A DNA stretch of 42,864 bases from Flavobacteriaceae bacterium (GTDB taxonomy: Bacteria; Bacteroidota; Bacteroidia; Flavobacteriales; Flavobacteriaceae): positions 1 to 42,864 of the forward strand of contig JAFMMH010000009.1 in NCBI GenBank assembly GCA_017851655.1, read 5' to 3'. Positions 15,660 to 24,480 of this stretch are shown piece after piece. Position 1 is the first letter of the stretch. The number at the start of each line of letters is the position of its first letter. The notes under the pieces are model-generated. The model was not told the DNA's origin. It saw nothing but the letters and a program-made list of their open reading frames with translations, and made no database searches. The translations under genes and the position numbers were made by a program.

Positions 15660-16001
15660 ATGAATGAAAGTCAGAGAATTGAATTGTTTTTAAAACATAA
15701 AGGTTTAAAAAAAAATTCTTTAGCGAAAAGTCTTGGCTACAAAAATGGCACTGTCTTTTATCATATAAATAGTGGTCGTAACGGTATTTCAGCAGATCTT
15801 GCGAAGCGTATTGCTGAAGTTTATCCCGAGGTAAATCAGAATTGGTTTTTAACCGGAAAAGGTAAAATGCTTCTTTCAGATGATACCGAAACAAATGAAA
15901 AATTAGTTGAAAAGATTTGTTTTTTGGAGCGCCACATTAAAGGGCAAGATTCACGCATTCAATTGCTAGAGCAAGAGATAGCCTCCCTAAAGAACCCTTA
16001 A
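15660..16001 (+). CDS. CI/XRE-like helix-turn-helix regulator with coiled-coil tail
   Basis: 113 residues. A helix-turn-helix spans about 8-45 (LKHKGLKKNSLAKSLGY, then NGTVFYHINSG), followed by ISADLAKRIAEVYPEVNQNWFLTGKGKML, the typical end of the DNA-binding part of Bacteroidota CI-like regulators. Residues 80-110 form a heptad-like helix (EKLVEKICFLERHIKGQDSR and LLEQEIASL) suited to dimerisation by coiled coil. No LexA-like peptidase is present. The gene is better conserved in pattern than its shorter neighbour at 15181. It ends 36 bases before the convergent flavoprotein gene. It probably autoregulates through the palindrome at 15610-15623 (inference). Confidence 0.85.
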   Translation: MNESQRIELFLKHKGLKKNSLAKSLGYKNGTVFYHINSGRNGISADLAKRIAEVYPEVNQNWFLTGKGKMLLSDDTETNEKLVEKICFLERHIKGQDSRIQLLEQEIASLKNP

Positions 16002-16037
16002 GACCGTAGATGTTTGCTTTCAGACATTTAAGTTTTC

Positions 16038-17261
16038 TTAGTTTATTTCCAATTTCCCTGCAATATAACCTGTACTCCAAGCTGCTTGAAAATTATAACC
16101 GCCTGTTACAGCATCTATATCGATAACCTCTCCTGCAAAATAAATTCCTTTAGAAGTTTTGCTCTCTAATGTGTTCAAATGTATGGCCTCTAAAGCAACC
16201 CCGCCACAGGTTACAAACTCTTCTTTAAAAGTGGTTTTTCCTGAAACGGTGTAATGATCTTTTGTAAGCAATTCAATTAATCTACGAGTGTTTTTCTTTC
16301 CCAATTCATTCCAACGTTTGTCAGCGGAGATATTTGCTTTCGCAATGAGAAACTGCCAAAGCCTTTGAGGAATTTGGAACCCTTTTTGGCTTGCAATCAT
16401 TTTTTTAGGGTACTGTCGAATAATCTCTTGAAGGTGCTGATATAGTTTTTCTGTATTTTGTTCTTCAAGCCAGTTTACTTCTATTTCAAATTGATAATTA
16501 GATTCAGCTAGTTTTCGTGCACCAAATGAGGAAGCTAAAAGTATTGCAGGACCACTAAAACCCCAATGGGTGACTAATAAAGGACCCTTTGTTTCGATGC
16601 CAAAACCTTTGATCTTTACCTTAGCTGTTTCAACTGCCAAACCCATTAATTTTGTGATAGGTTCCTTGGGTAAGTTAAATGTAAACAAAGAAGGTACAGG
16701 TGTTTTTATTGTATGTCCTAACTCTCGAATCCAATTGAATCCACTCTCTTTAGGACTTCCCCCCGTTGCAATTAGGACAGCATCAAAAACTAGAGGAGTT
16801 TCCGATTTATTAAAATTGATTTCCCATTGGGAGTCTTTTTTTTCAAGGCGAGTTACCGCTGAATTTAAGTGAACGGTTACGTCTAGTTTTTCAGCTTCTT
16901 TTAGGATGCAATCGATGATGCTTTGTGAATTATCAGATACAGGAAAAACCCTTCCATCAGATTCTGTTTTAAGGGCTACCCCACGACTTTCAAACCAGCG
17001 AAAAGTATCTTTTGTATTGAAACGGTAAAAGATGTTTTTTAGTTGTTTCCCCCCTCTTGGATATGCTTTAATTAAGGTGTTGATGTCCTCTGTTCCGTTA
17101 GTAACATTACAACGCCCTCCTCCGGAAACTTTTACTTTAGAGAGTACTTTTGAAGTTTTTTCATAAAGATGGACTTCGGTATGCGGATGGTGTTCTTTAA
17201 CAGAAAGGGCTGCAAAAAATCCAGCAGCACCTCCACCGATAATAGCTACCTTTTTTTGCAT
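16038..17261 (-). CDS. HI0933-like (BaiN) family FAD-dependent oxidoreductase
   Basis: 407 residues. It has a Rossmann FAD-binding motif at the N-terminus (KVAIIGGGAAGFFAAL), then KVKVSGGGRCNVTN at about 42-55, the family hallmark, then LIATGGSPKESGFNW, THWGFSGPAIL, VTCGGVAL and a C-terminal FAGEVIDIDAVTGGYNFQAA that closes the FAD site. The family is also named in databases as NAD(P)/FAD-dependent oxidoreductase or aminoacetone-oxidase-like; the physiological substrate is unknown. It is cytosolic, with no signal peptide. It lies 18 bases downstream of the SSS transporter gene and may be cotranscribed with it. Confidence 0.93.
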   Translation of the reverse strand: MQKKVAIIGGGAAGFFAALSVKEHHPHTEVHLYEKTSKVLSKVKVSGGGRCNVTNGTEDINTLIKAYPRGGKQLKNIFYRFNTKDTFRWFESRGVALKTESDGRVFPVSDNSQSIIDCILKEAEKLDVTVHLNSAVTRLEKKDSQWEINFNKSETPLVFDAVLIATGGSPKESGFNWIRELGHTIKTPVPSLFTFNLPKEPITKLMGLAVETAKVKIKGFGIETKGPLLVTHWGFSGPAILLASSFGARKLAESNYQFEIEVNWLEEQNTEKLYQHLQEIIRQYPKKMIASQKGFQIPQRLWQFLIAKANISADKRWNELGKKNTRRLIELLTKDHYTVSGKTTFKEEFVTCGGVALEAIHLNTLESKTSKGIYFAGEVIDIDAVTGGYNFQAAWSTGYIAGKLEIN

Positions 17262-17279
17262 TGTTGATTTATCGAATAG

Positions 17280-18941
17280 TTAATTTTCAATTTTCGTTGG
17301 ATTACTTTTTTCTACAAAGATCACTTGAAATAAATAGGCAAGGGAGACAGTGATCACCGCTCCAATCACATTGAGCCATAAAAAGCTAACGATATCCTGT
17401 AAGAAAAGAATGATAATGAAGAGTTCAGAAAATATAGCAGCCCAAAACGCAGCCTTCCCTTTGATTTTCTTTATAAAAATTGCGATTAAAAAAACCCCTA
17501 ATATTGTTCCGTAAAATACAGAACCTATGATGTTGACTAATTGGATTAGGTTTTCGAACAGACTCCCTATACTAGCAAATAATATTGCGATTACACCCCA
17601 GAGTAAAGTGAATCCTTTGGAAGCTTTTACGTAGTGAATTGGAGATTTGTTTTGTTTGTTTCGTTGATATAAATCTACGGTGGTGGTTGCTGCTAGTGCA
17701 TTTAGTTCAGATGCGGTAGAACTCATAGCTGCAGAAAAAATTACTGCCAGTAAGAGCCCTATCAATCCGGAGGGGAGGTATTTTAAAATAAAACTGATAA
17801 AGACATAATCCTTATCGTTTACCTCCTGATCAGGAGCTGCTTTGGAAATTATTGTTTTTGCTTTTTCACGTTGGAGTTTATTTTGTTTAGTGAGTTTATC
17901 AATATTGGGTCTATTTTCTAATAGAGCTGTTTTGATTTGTTGTTGGACTAGAAGGTTCTCAATTTCTAGGGCATTAAAATTTTCTGCTTCTGAAGAAGCT
18001 TTTACAGCTGTAACTGCCTTTGGATTAAAATGCAGGGGAGCGGGCTCAAATTGGTAAAAAATAAAAACCATGACCCCAACTAGAAGGATGAAGAACTGCA
18101 TGGGTATTTTTAGAACACCATTCATGATCAGTCCCATCTGACTTTCTTTTACTGATTTTCCAGAAAGATATCGTTGAACTTGGGATTGGTCTGTTCCAAA
18201 ATAAGATAATGCTAAAAATAAACCTCCAGTAAGTCCACTCCAAAAAGTATAACGATTATTTAAGTCGATGCTAAAATCTATCAGGTCCAGTTTGCCAGCA
18301 TTTCCAGCAATGGTAAGAGCTTCTGAAAACCCAATACCTTCTGGAAAGCGATTTAGGATAAATCCAAAAGCCAAGAACATTCCAAGGAAAATAATGAACA
18401 TTTGTTGCTTTTGAGTCACATTTACGGCTTTTGTTCCACCGATCATAGTATAGGAGATAACTAATACTCCAACAAGAACAACCAATAACTTGAGATTCCA
18501 ACCTAGTACCACACTTAGTATTATGGAGGGCGCATATATGGTAATTCCGGCTGCTAACCCTCTTTGGACTAAAAATAAGATTGCTGTGAGTGTTCTGACC
18601 CTTAAATCAAAACGATTTTCCAGAAACTCATAGGCTGTATATACTTTCAATTTGTGATAAACAGGAATAAAAAAGACACAAATGAGAAGCATGGCAAATG
18701 GTAAGCCAAAGTAAAATTGGACAAAACCCATGCCATCGTGATAGGCTTGTCCTGGTGTAGATAAAAAAGTAATTGCACTGGCCTGAGTTGCCATTACTGA
18801 AAGTCCTACGGTCCACCATCGGGCTTGGTTTCCTCCTTTTAGGTATTCGTTTATGTTTTTATGACTGTTGTTTTTCCATACACCGTATAAAACAATAAAG
18901 GCCAACGTGGCAATCAAAATGATCCAATCGAGTAATTCCAT
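17280..18941 (-). CDS. Sodium:solute symporter (SSS family)
   Basis: About 553 residues with 13 or so hydrophobic segments. SSS signs are LKGGNQARWWTVGLSVMATQ in the first loop, SAITFLSTPGQAY, YTAYEFLENRFD, LSYFGTDQSQVQRYLSGKS near residue 245 and IFSAAMSSTASELNALAATT near 405, which carries the Na2-site serines. A long soluble insert of about 80 residues, rich in Ala, Glu and Lys, lies between segments at roughly 305-385; this insert is common in Bacteroidota members. The substrate cannot be told (sugars, amino or sialic acids are all possible). The ATG at 18941 is chosen over a TTG one codon earlier. It stands between the PIG-L deacetylase and the flavoprotein genes on the same strand. Confidence 0.93.
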   Translation of the reverse strand: MELLDWIILIATLAFIVLYGVWKNNSHKNINEYLKGGNQARWWTVGLSVMATQASAITFLSTPGQAYHDGMGFVQFYFGLPFAMLLICVFFIPVYHKLKVYTAYEFLENRFDLRVRTLTAILFLVQRGLAAGITIYAPSIILSVVLGWNLKLLVVLVGVLVISYTMIGGTKAVNVTQKQQMFIIFLGMFLAFGFILNRFPEGIGFSEALTIAGNAGKLDLIDFSIDLNNRYTFWSGLTGGLFLALSYFGTDQSQVQRYLSGKSVKESQMGLIMNGVLKIPMQFFILLVGVMVFIFYQFEPAPLHFNPKAVTAVKASSEAENFNALEIENLLVQQQIKTALLENRPNIDKLTKQNKLQREKAKTIISKAAPDQEVNDKDYVFISFILKYLPSGLIGLLLAVIFSAAMSSTASELNALAATTTVDLYQRNKQNKSPIHYVKASKGFTLLWGVIAILFASIGSLFENLIQLVNIIGSVFYGTILGVFLIAIFIKKIKGKAAFWAAIFSELFIIILFLQDIVSFLWLNVIGAVITVSLAYLFQVIFVEKSNPTKIEN

Positions 18942-19023
18942 CAACTATAATATTCCATGAATAGATAAAACATAATCCAATAAAACACATTACAACAAAT
19001 CAGAACAATGTATGTACTTGCTT

Positions 19024-21480
19024 TCATTTTCCGTAAGAAATGAGGTTAGCAAATAATCTGTAGGCTCCCGCCACACCAGCTGGAAGTTCTCTAAAAAAAC
19101 TGAGTCCAGTAAAAATGAATTTTCCTTTACCATAATCGGCAACGAGTAAGCTTCCATTTTTAGGACTTTCACCAAGGTCCTTCATAGAAAGTAAAGGGGT
19201 GAATTGAGAACCCCAATTGTCAGCAAAATATAAACCTCGCTCTTGAACCCAATCCTCAAAGTCTGCCTGCGAGATTTTATTTGGAGTATTTAAAATTGGA
19301 TGCTTGGGATTGATGAATGTTACTTCAGAAGTTTCATCCGTAACTCGATCTCTAGATAGGCTGATAGGGTAGGGTGCCACTATGGAAGAATCTAAGCCTC
19401 TGCTAGTGTTGTACTGAACTATAACCGTACCTCCTTGCTCAACATAATCCCAAAGAATTTCATTTTTAAAAGACAATTCTTTATTCACATTAAAAGCTCG
19501 TATCCCAACGACAAGGGTAGGAAAAGGAATGATGCTTTCTAAACGCAATTCATCCAAACTGAATTCTGTCACCTTGAGTCCTATGTTTCTGAGACTTTCA
19601 GCCACTTTATCACCTGCGCCTTGAAGATATGCTATGTTTTTGACCTTAGTTTCAAAATCTATTTTAACACCTTTAGATTCATTAGGAGTTAGCATGTATT
19701 GTTTTGAAATATGAGGATATTCAATCGTTGTTAGTTTCATTTGATACTGAGAAGTTCCCTCCGTCACAGTCGAAAAAAAACGTCCCGTAGCATTTCCGTT
19801 TGGTGGGGTTACATCAAAAATGAAATCTTTTGTTGCTCCAGCTTTTAATTCAGCGATTGGATGATTTTTTGGCATTACTTCCCAACCTTCAGGAACAAGA
19901 AGTTGCACTAGACCCTCTTTTAAAGATCCATGTGCCTGAACTTGAACCCGAATTTTTTTAGAGTTGTTATTTTCAAATAAATAGATATCATTACTCAATT
20001 TACAAGTAATCTTTGGGAGCAACTGAAAATCCGAAATTATTTCCCCAGCAACTCTGTCAGTCGTTCTGTAAGAAAGCGGAACACGAAATGGTATATTGGT
20101 TCCGTCAATATTGAGATGAAACTCAATATGAATTGGATTTGGCGTTTCGGGGAGTCCTTTCAAATTATCATTTGATACGTTATAATTTCCTAAAGTGCCT
20201 TTTTCTAGAAGCCAATAAGGTGTTGAGATTTTATCTGGGAGTGTCATCATAAAACTTTTTTCCCAGCTTTGATTTGATTCCAACGGGGTATTTATATCAA
20301 TCTCTGTTGCCCCCGAAGTTTTTTCTAAATTAACATTGATTGAACTTGGATTAATCGCTTTGATTGTGACGTTCAATTGATTTCCAGCTACACCCTCTGG
20401 AGTTTGACTGTTGAATTGCAAACGTAAACCAAGACATTTTTGAATAATAGAGGTTAATTCTTTAATTTTTATGGATCTCCAATGTGTATCATTCACTTTT
20501 AATAACCCCTTGTATATCTCGATAAGTGCAGCCACATTGTTATAAGGTTTTTGATAGTCGAAATTTAACAAAAGGCGTTCCGTAAGTTTATTGATTAACG
20601 TTCCTTCTTGGATACGATTCCAACTAGTGTCAATTCCTGACAAAGGATTGTTATTATTGGGCTTTTCTCCATTAATCCATTCTAGGTATTCTACTTGACT
20701 TCCCAGTTGTGGTGCACTACCAAAACCTTGAGATTTGTGTTGGCTCCTACTTTTTGCCGCAACTTCCGCATTTGTTCTCCCTAGTAAAAAATCGGTCGGA
20801 TTACTTTCTAGTGAAATCATATTCGATTTGTCAGCTGCATCAAATCTTTCTTGACTACCGTAAGCCCACCAAGAAGTATTGTAAAATTGCCTTTTGGGTT
20901 GCCACAAAGAAACTTGATTCAACTGTTCTGGAAAAGCTGTTGGGTCACTTGCTAAATGAAATGCTTCCTCGCTGAGCATAGCAGAACTGGTATGATGCCC
21001 ATGAGTACTTCCAGGCGTTCGATGGTCAAATCGATGGATGATGATGTCCGGTTTAAATTGGCGAATTCGGAATACAATTTGGGCTAATATTTCGTTTTTA
21101 TCCCAAATAGTAAGTGTTTCGTCAGGATTTTTTGAATACCCAAAATCGTTGGCTGTTGTGAAAAATTGTTGACCACCATCAATTTTTCTTGCTTCCAAAA
21201 GCTCTTGAGTTCGAATCAATCCCAGGCTTTCTCTTAATTCAGTACCGATTAAGTTTTGTCCTCCATCTCCCCGAGTAAGAGAAAGATAGGCCGTTCTTGT
21301 ATTGTAATGATTCGAAAAAAGCGAAATTAGTCTAGTATTTTCATCGTCTGGATGTGCTGCAACATATAAGACAGAACTTAAAGTATTGAATTTTTCGAGT
21401 TGTTTGAATATCTCCACACTGGACTGAGCCCAATTGAATTGTGTCCATAGTAATAGTAGAAAAAGAAATGTTTTTTTCAT
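19024..21480 (-). CDS. Secreted PIG-L family deacetylase, large multidomain form
   Basis: 818 residues with a Sec signal peptide (cut near NWAQS). The PIG-L/LmbE domain covers about 35-300: the metal-binding AHPDDEN at 42-48 (His43, Asp46), GDGGQNLIG at 71-79, and the second metal motif HGHH at 160-163. These enzymes are zinc-dependent N-deacetylases acting on GlcNAc-type substrates. The middle (about 330-600) is beta-rich, sandwich-like, possibly for binding glycans. The last 200 residues look like a glutamine-amidotransferase-like/ThuA-type alpha/beta domain (LVVGIRAFNV, YVEQGGTVIVQYN). The export signal means it acts on a periplasmic or external substrate, unlike the cytoplasmic bacillithiol enzymes. 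It is followed 80 bases later by an SSS transporter gene, which may import its product. Substrate unknown. Confidence 0.9.
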   Translation of the reverse strand: MKKTFLFLLLLWTQFNWAQSSVEIFKQLEKFNTLSSVLYVAAHPDDENTRLISLFSNHYNTRTAYLSLTRGDGGQNLIGTELRESLGLIRTQELLEARKIDGGQQFFTTANDFGYSKNPDETLTIWDKNEILAQIVFRIRQFKPDIIIHRFDHRTPGSTHGHHTSSAMLSEEAFHLASDPTAFPEQLNQVSLWQPKRQFYNTSWWAYGSQERFDAADKSNMISLESNPTDFLLGRTNAEVAAKSRSQHKSQGFGSAPQLGSQVEYLEWINGEKPNNNNPLSGIDTSWNRIQEGTLINKLTERLLLNFDYQKPYNNVAALIEIYKGLLKVNDTHWRSIKIKELTSIIQKCLGLRLQFNSQTPEGVAGNQLNVTIKAINPSSINVNLEKTSGATEIDINTPLESNQSWEKSFMMTLPDKISTPYWLLEKGTLGNYNVSNDNLKGLPETPNPIHIEFHLNIDGTNIPFRVPLSYRTTDRVAGEIISDFQLLPKITCKLSNDIYLFENNNSKKIRVQVQAHGSLKEGLVQLLVPEGWEVMPKNHPIAELKAGATKDFIFDVTPPNGNATGRFFSTVTEGTSQYQMKLTTIEYPHISKQYMLTPNESKGVKIDFETKVKNIAYLQGAGDKVAESLRNIGLKVTEFSLDELRLESIIPFPTLVVGIRAFNVNKELSFKNEILWDYVEQGGTVIVQYNTSRGLDSSIVAPYPISLSRDRVTDETSEVTFINPKHPILNTPNKISQADFEDWVQERGLYFADNWGSQFTPLLSMKDLGESPKNGSLLVADYGKGKFIFTGLSFFRELPAGVAGAYRLFANLISYGK

Positions 21481-21487
21481 AGATGAT

Positions 21488-22363
21488 TTACCTCAATTTT
21501 AAAGAGTCTCTAAAGCGTTCATCTCCTAGATTATTAAGTTGCCAATAAGGTAATTTCATAATTTTTTTCCTTGTGGCAGTTGTTGTTTTTTTTGGATCGG
21601 ACAAATCAAATTCGTTCCATCCTAATATTGAAAAAGGAGTCTTTTTTTCAAAATTAATACTGATTTTACGATTTAATTCAGGATAACTTAATTCATAAGT
21701 AAAGTGTGTAGAAGTACTATCTAAAGCAGCTTTCGCATCGTAAAATTGAATTGGCTTATGAAGTAATCTCAAAAATTCAAAAGGAGGTAGAAGTTTTATA
21801 TTCCCTAGGGGTAGACTAGTCGGAGAGGTTCTGATCCAATGCCAAAGTTCATCTTCAGTAATACCATTAGGGAGATTGATGTTTTGATCTGCTTCTCCTT
21901 CAAAATAAGAATGACTTGCAATGCTAAGCCCTCTTTTTTTATTCAGCTGAAGGTAAGCCTGACCACACCATTCTTGTATTGAGGTAGTGATTTTGGCTAA
22001 AGGATCTTTTTGACCCAAGTATGTAAAGGAGCTATTCATGATGGAATACGGATAGATTCCAGTAATAAATTTTTTTGTACGGTTCAATTTTAAAGCGCTC
22101 TTTGAGTTCTTTGATTTTACGTTTGATTTGACTTGTTCATTCACGAGAAAATCTTCGGTTACATAGATCAATATCGCTTCACCTTCACGAGGTTCCCCAT
22201 ACCTAGATTGTGTAAGATTGAAACTACTAATCTCAGCATTTCCATCATACCAATAGTCTTTAAAGCTGGAACTTAGTTCTACATTTTGATCATAAGAAGT
22301 ATTTGTATTGGGAGATTGACATCCTAGAATAAAAGCAGTAACAATAATAATGATATGTTTCAC
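21488..22363 (-). CDS. Putative lipoprotein, often mislabelled 'septum formation inhibitor Maf'
   Basis: 291 residues from a GTG at 22363. A lipoprotein signal (IIIIVTAFILGCQS) gives Cys15 as the lipidation site. The mature part begins with a FKDYWYDGNAEISSFNL pattern, followed by ILIYVTEDF, TGIYPYSIMNSSF, IQEWCGQAYLQLN and SHSYFEGEAD. From memory, flavobacterial homologues carry the name of the neighbouring Maf gene, but this protein has none of the Maf motifs, so the name appears to be a transferred error. No enzymatic motif is recognised. The gene is eight bases before the PIG-L gene start and 105 bases after Maf, on the same strand. Export to the periplasm or outer membrane is predicted; function unknown. 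Confidence 0.8.
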   Translation of the reverse strand: MKHIIIIVTAFILGCQSPNTNTSYDQNVELSSSFKDYWYDGNAEISSFNLTQSRYGEPREGEAILIYVTEDFLVNEQVKSNVKSKNSKSALKLNRTKKFITGIYPYSIMNSSFTYLGQKDPLAKITTSIQEWCGQAYLQLNKKRGLSIASHSYFEGEADQNINLPNGITEDELWHWIRTSPTSLPLGNIKLLPPFEFLRLLHKPIQFYDAKAALDSTSTHFTYELSYPELNRKISINFEKKTPFSILGWNEFDLSDPKKTTTATRKKIMKLPYWQLNNLGDERFRDSLKLR

Positions 22364-22468
22364 GGGGATTTTTTTTAAAAAATGGGATGAACTTTTTTTA
22401 ACGGTTGATTTTAAGTTTTTTTAAATGATTTTATCAGCATGAAGGTATAGGAATTTTTAGAATCAATC

Positions 22469-23050
22469 TTAATTCTTTAAAATTTCTGCGATTTTGTTCG
22501 TTACCTGTGTTACTGGTAAACCGATGATATTGGTATAACTTCCTTTAATGTATTCTATATTGAGCATTCCAAACTGATCTTGAATCCCATATGCCCCTGC
22601 TTTATCCATAGGTGATCCAGTTGCAATATATTCGGAGATAGCTTTTGGAGTGATTTTGTTAAAGCGAACATCCGAGATGCAATAAAGACTGTCCCATTTT
22701 CCTTTTCGTAAAAAACCAACTGCAGTTATTACTTGATGGGTGCTTCCTGATAGTATGGAAAGCATTTTCGTAGCTTCTTCAGTATTCTCTGGCTTACCAA
22801 GACACTTGTTTTTGTGCCAAACGATTGTATCTGCAGTAATGACCAATTGATTTTCTTGAATACTTGCTTCAAAAGGAGTGGCCTTAAGTTTGACCAAGTA
22901 TTCAGCAATAGCCTCAGCCTTTAAACCTTCAGGAAATATTTCAGAAACGGGAAGAACTTTTTGAGTGAAGGGAATACCCATTTGCTCAAAGAATTCTTTT
23001 CTTCTGGGAGAACCAGAGGCTAAAATGATTTCATATCCGTTAGTTTTCAT
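22469..23050 (-). CDS. maf: Maf family nucleoside triphosphate pyrophosphatase
   Basis: 193 residues from the ATG at 23050. The Maf signature is complete: LASGSPRRKEFF at 10-21, SEIFPEG, the catalytic aspartate in VITADTIVWH near residue 68, GKPENTEEATKML with SGSTHQVITAV, and DKAGAYGIQDQFG near 155. Maf proteins hydrolyse modified or non-canonical nucleotides to monophosphates and affect septation when overproduced. The longer in-frame start at 23134 would overlap the phosphatase gene and adds residues with no family match. It lies 14 bases downstream of the KdsC-like gene, in one operon with it and the DUF2520 gene. Confidence 0.94.
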   Translation of the reverse strand: MKTNGYEIILASGSPRRKEFFEQMGIPFTQKVLPVSEIFPEGLKAEAIAEYLVKLKATPFEASIQENQLVITADTIVWHKNKCLGKPENTEEATKMLSILSGSTHQVITAVGFLRKGKWDSLYCISDVRFNKITPKAISEYIATGSPMDKAGAYGIQDQFGMLNIEYIKGSYTNIIGLPVTQVTNKIAEILKN

Positions 23051-23064
23051 CTGATTTAGTCTTT

Positions 23065-23586
23065 TTATGCTCCAATTTCTAATGACCATTGCCCTTGTAC
23101 ACGAAGCACTTGTTCTATGATCTCTCGAACGCAACCTTCTCCTCCTTTTTTGTGAGAGATATAGTCTGCCATTGCTTTTACATCGGACACAGCATCAGCA
23201 GGACAGCAGCTGACACCAACTTTTTTCATTACTGGAATGTCTGGAACATCGTCTCCGATGTATAAAATTTCATCAGGATTTAAATTATAATTATCCTGCA
23301 AATCTTGGTAAGCGTCTAGTTTGTGATGTGCACTCATGTAGATGTCATATACACCAAGTTCTTTAAAACGTTCGCGAACACCTTCATTTCTACCTCCTGT
23401 AATGATGACAATTTTATAACCTTTTACAAGAGCGCATTTCATTGCGTAACCATCTTTGGTGTCAAAAGATCGGAGGAGATCTCCTTCAGATGTTATCAGG
23501 ATTTTCCCGTCTGTTAAGACACCGTCAACATCAAAAATAAAGGTTTTGATTTTTGGTAAAAGTTTTTTGTAGTTTTTAACTTCCAT
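23065..23586 (-). CDS. kdsC: KdsC-like HAD phosphatase
   Basis: 173 residues, a single-domain HAD subfamily III enzyme without a cap. The nucleophile motif is FIFDVDGVLTDG (17-28; Asp19 and Asp21). Motif II is IITGG, the basic residue follows in the HHKLDAY segment, and motif IV is YIGDDVPDIPVMKKVG. This matches 3-deoxy-D-manno-octulosonate 8-phosphate phosphatase, which makes Kdo for lipid A. Related HAD enzymes for other ulosonic acids look alike, so the exact substrate is inferred. It overlaps the DUF2520 gene by 11 bases at its start and is followed by maf. Confidence 0.9.
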   Translation of the reverse strand: MEVKNYKKLLPKIKTFIFDVDGVLTDGKILITSEGDLLRSFDTKDGYAMKCALVKGYKIVIITGGRNEGVRERFKELGVYDIYMSAHHKLDAYQDLQDNYNLNPDEILYIGDDVPDIPVMKKVGVSCCPADAVSDVKAMADYISHKKGGEGCVREIIEQVLRVQGQWSLEIGA

Positions 23587-24322
23587 GATAGTTTTGTATA
23601 GATTTAGTAAGGAGTTGATACAGTTTTTTTAGTTCGGGGTCTTCGATAATTCTTAAATGTTCAGTGATTGTTTTCTGATCTCTTCTAATGGCGGGTCCAG
23701 TTTGTGCTTCATCAGGTGAAATTAAATTTAATCTATCGACAGTTTCTTGAATAAGAGGTTGGAGTATATCAAAAGAGAGTTCATTTTGCTCGCATACTTT
23801 TGCTGCATGAGAAAAAAGGTGGTTTGTAAAATTGTTTACTAAAACAGCTGCAAGATGCAGTCCTTGACGCTGTAAAGAATTTAGTTGAATTGTTTTAGCG
23901 TAGAGACTTTGAGCCAATTTCTGTAATATTTTGAAATCGTTCTCTGTTGTTGACTCAAGGCCAAAGGTAATTTGAGAGAAATCGATGGTTCGATTGGAAC
24001 TAAAGCTTTGGATAGGATAAAAAACCCCTTTTCTTTTTTGAGAAATTGCAGTCATTGGTGTTCCACCTGAGGTATGGATTACAAATTCATTAGAAGGGAG
24101 TTGTGAGGAAACGGAAGGAATTGCATCATCGTTGACTGCCATTAAATAGATTTCCGCTTTTTGAAGGGAATCCAATGATTTAGTAATCTTAATTCCTTCT
24201 GCCGTTTGTTTAGAATTAGAAGAACGATCAATCCACTCAATAAGTTCTATTGAGGGATGTTTGACAAATTCATAATAAAGTTGTTTTCCGAGCTTTCCAG
24301 CACCGATTAGTGTAAGTTTCAT
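23576..24322 (-). CDS. DUF2520 / Rossmann-like NAD(P)-binding protein
   Basis: 248 residues from the ATG at 24322. The N-terminal Rossmann-like domain starts at once (KLTLIGAGKLGKQLYYEF), with a IYLMAVNDDAIPSV strand and FVIHTSGGTPM following, as in NADP-binding pyrroline-5-carboxylate-reductase-like enzymes. The C-terminal DUF2520 helical domain carries the conserved LHLAAVLVNNFTNHL and TGPAIRRDQKTITEHL stretches. The substrate of this family is unknown. The extension to 24364 adds a hydrophobic stretch with no family match and is unlikely. It is the first gene of the DUF2520 - kdsC - maf operon, an order common in Flavobacteriaceae. Confidence 0.9.
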   Translation of the reverse strand: MKLTLIGAGKLGKQLYYEFVKHPSIELIEWIDRSSNSKQTAEGIKITKSLDSLQKAEIYLMAVNDDAIPSVSSQLPSNEFVIHTSGGTPMTAISQKRKGVFYPIQSFSSNRTIDFSQITFGLESTTENDFKILQKLAQSLYAKTIQLNSLQRQGLHLAAVLVNNFTNHLFSHAAKVCEQNELSFDILQPLIQETVDRLNLISPDEAQTGPAIRRDQKTITEHLRIIEDPELKKLYQLLTKSIQNYHGS

Positions 24323-24480
24323 ATGCAGCGTAAAAATAATAAATACTGAGGGAGGAGTCATCATAATTTCTAAAATTAGGATATGGGAAAAGCTATTCGT
24401 GATTGGAAATGTGCATTTTAAATAATTATGTAGGAGGATTGCTACAGATTATCTATTTTTATAATACCAAATCTTAGCCT

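Noticed and set aside
15601-15894. Minus-strand frame over the second XRE-like gene
   Set aside because: It lies opposite the helix-turn-helix gene, has an unlikely composition and matches no family.
21488-22363. Naming the lipoprotein Maf
   Set aside because: It has a lipobox and no Maf motifs; the genuine Maf is at 22469-23050.
23051-23134. Longer start for Maf at 23134
   Set aside because: The extra residues come from the overlapped phosphatase gene in another frame and match nothing in the Maf family.
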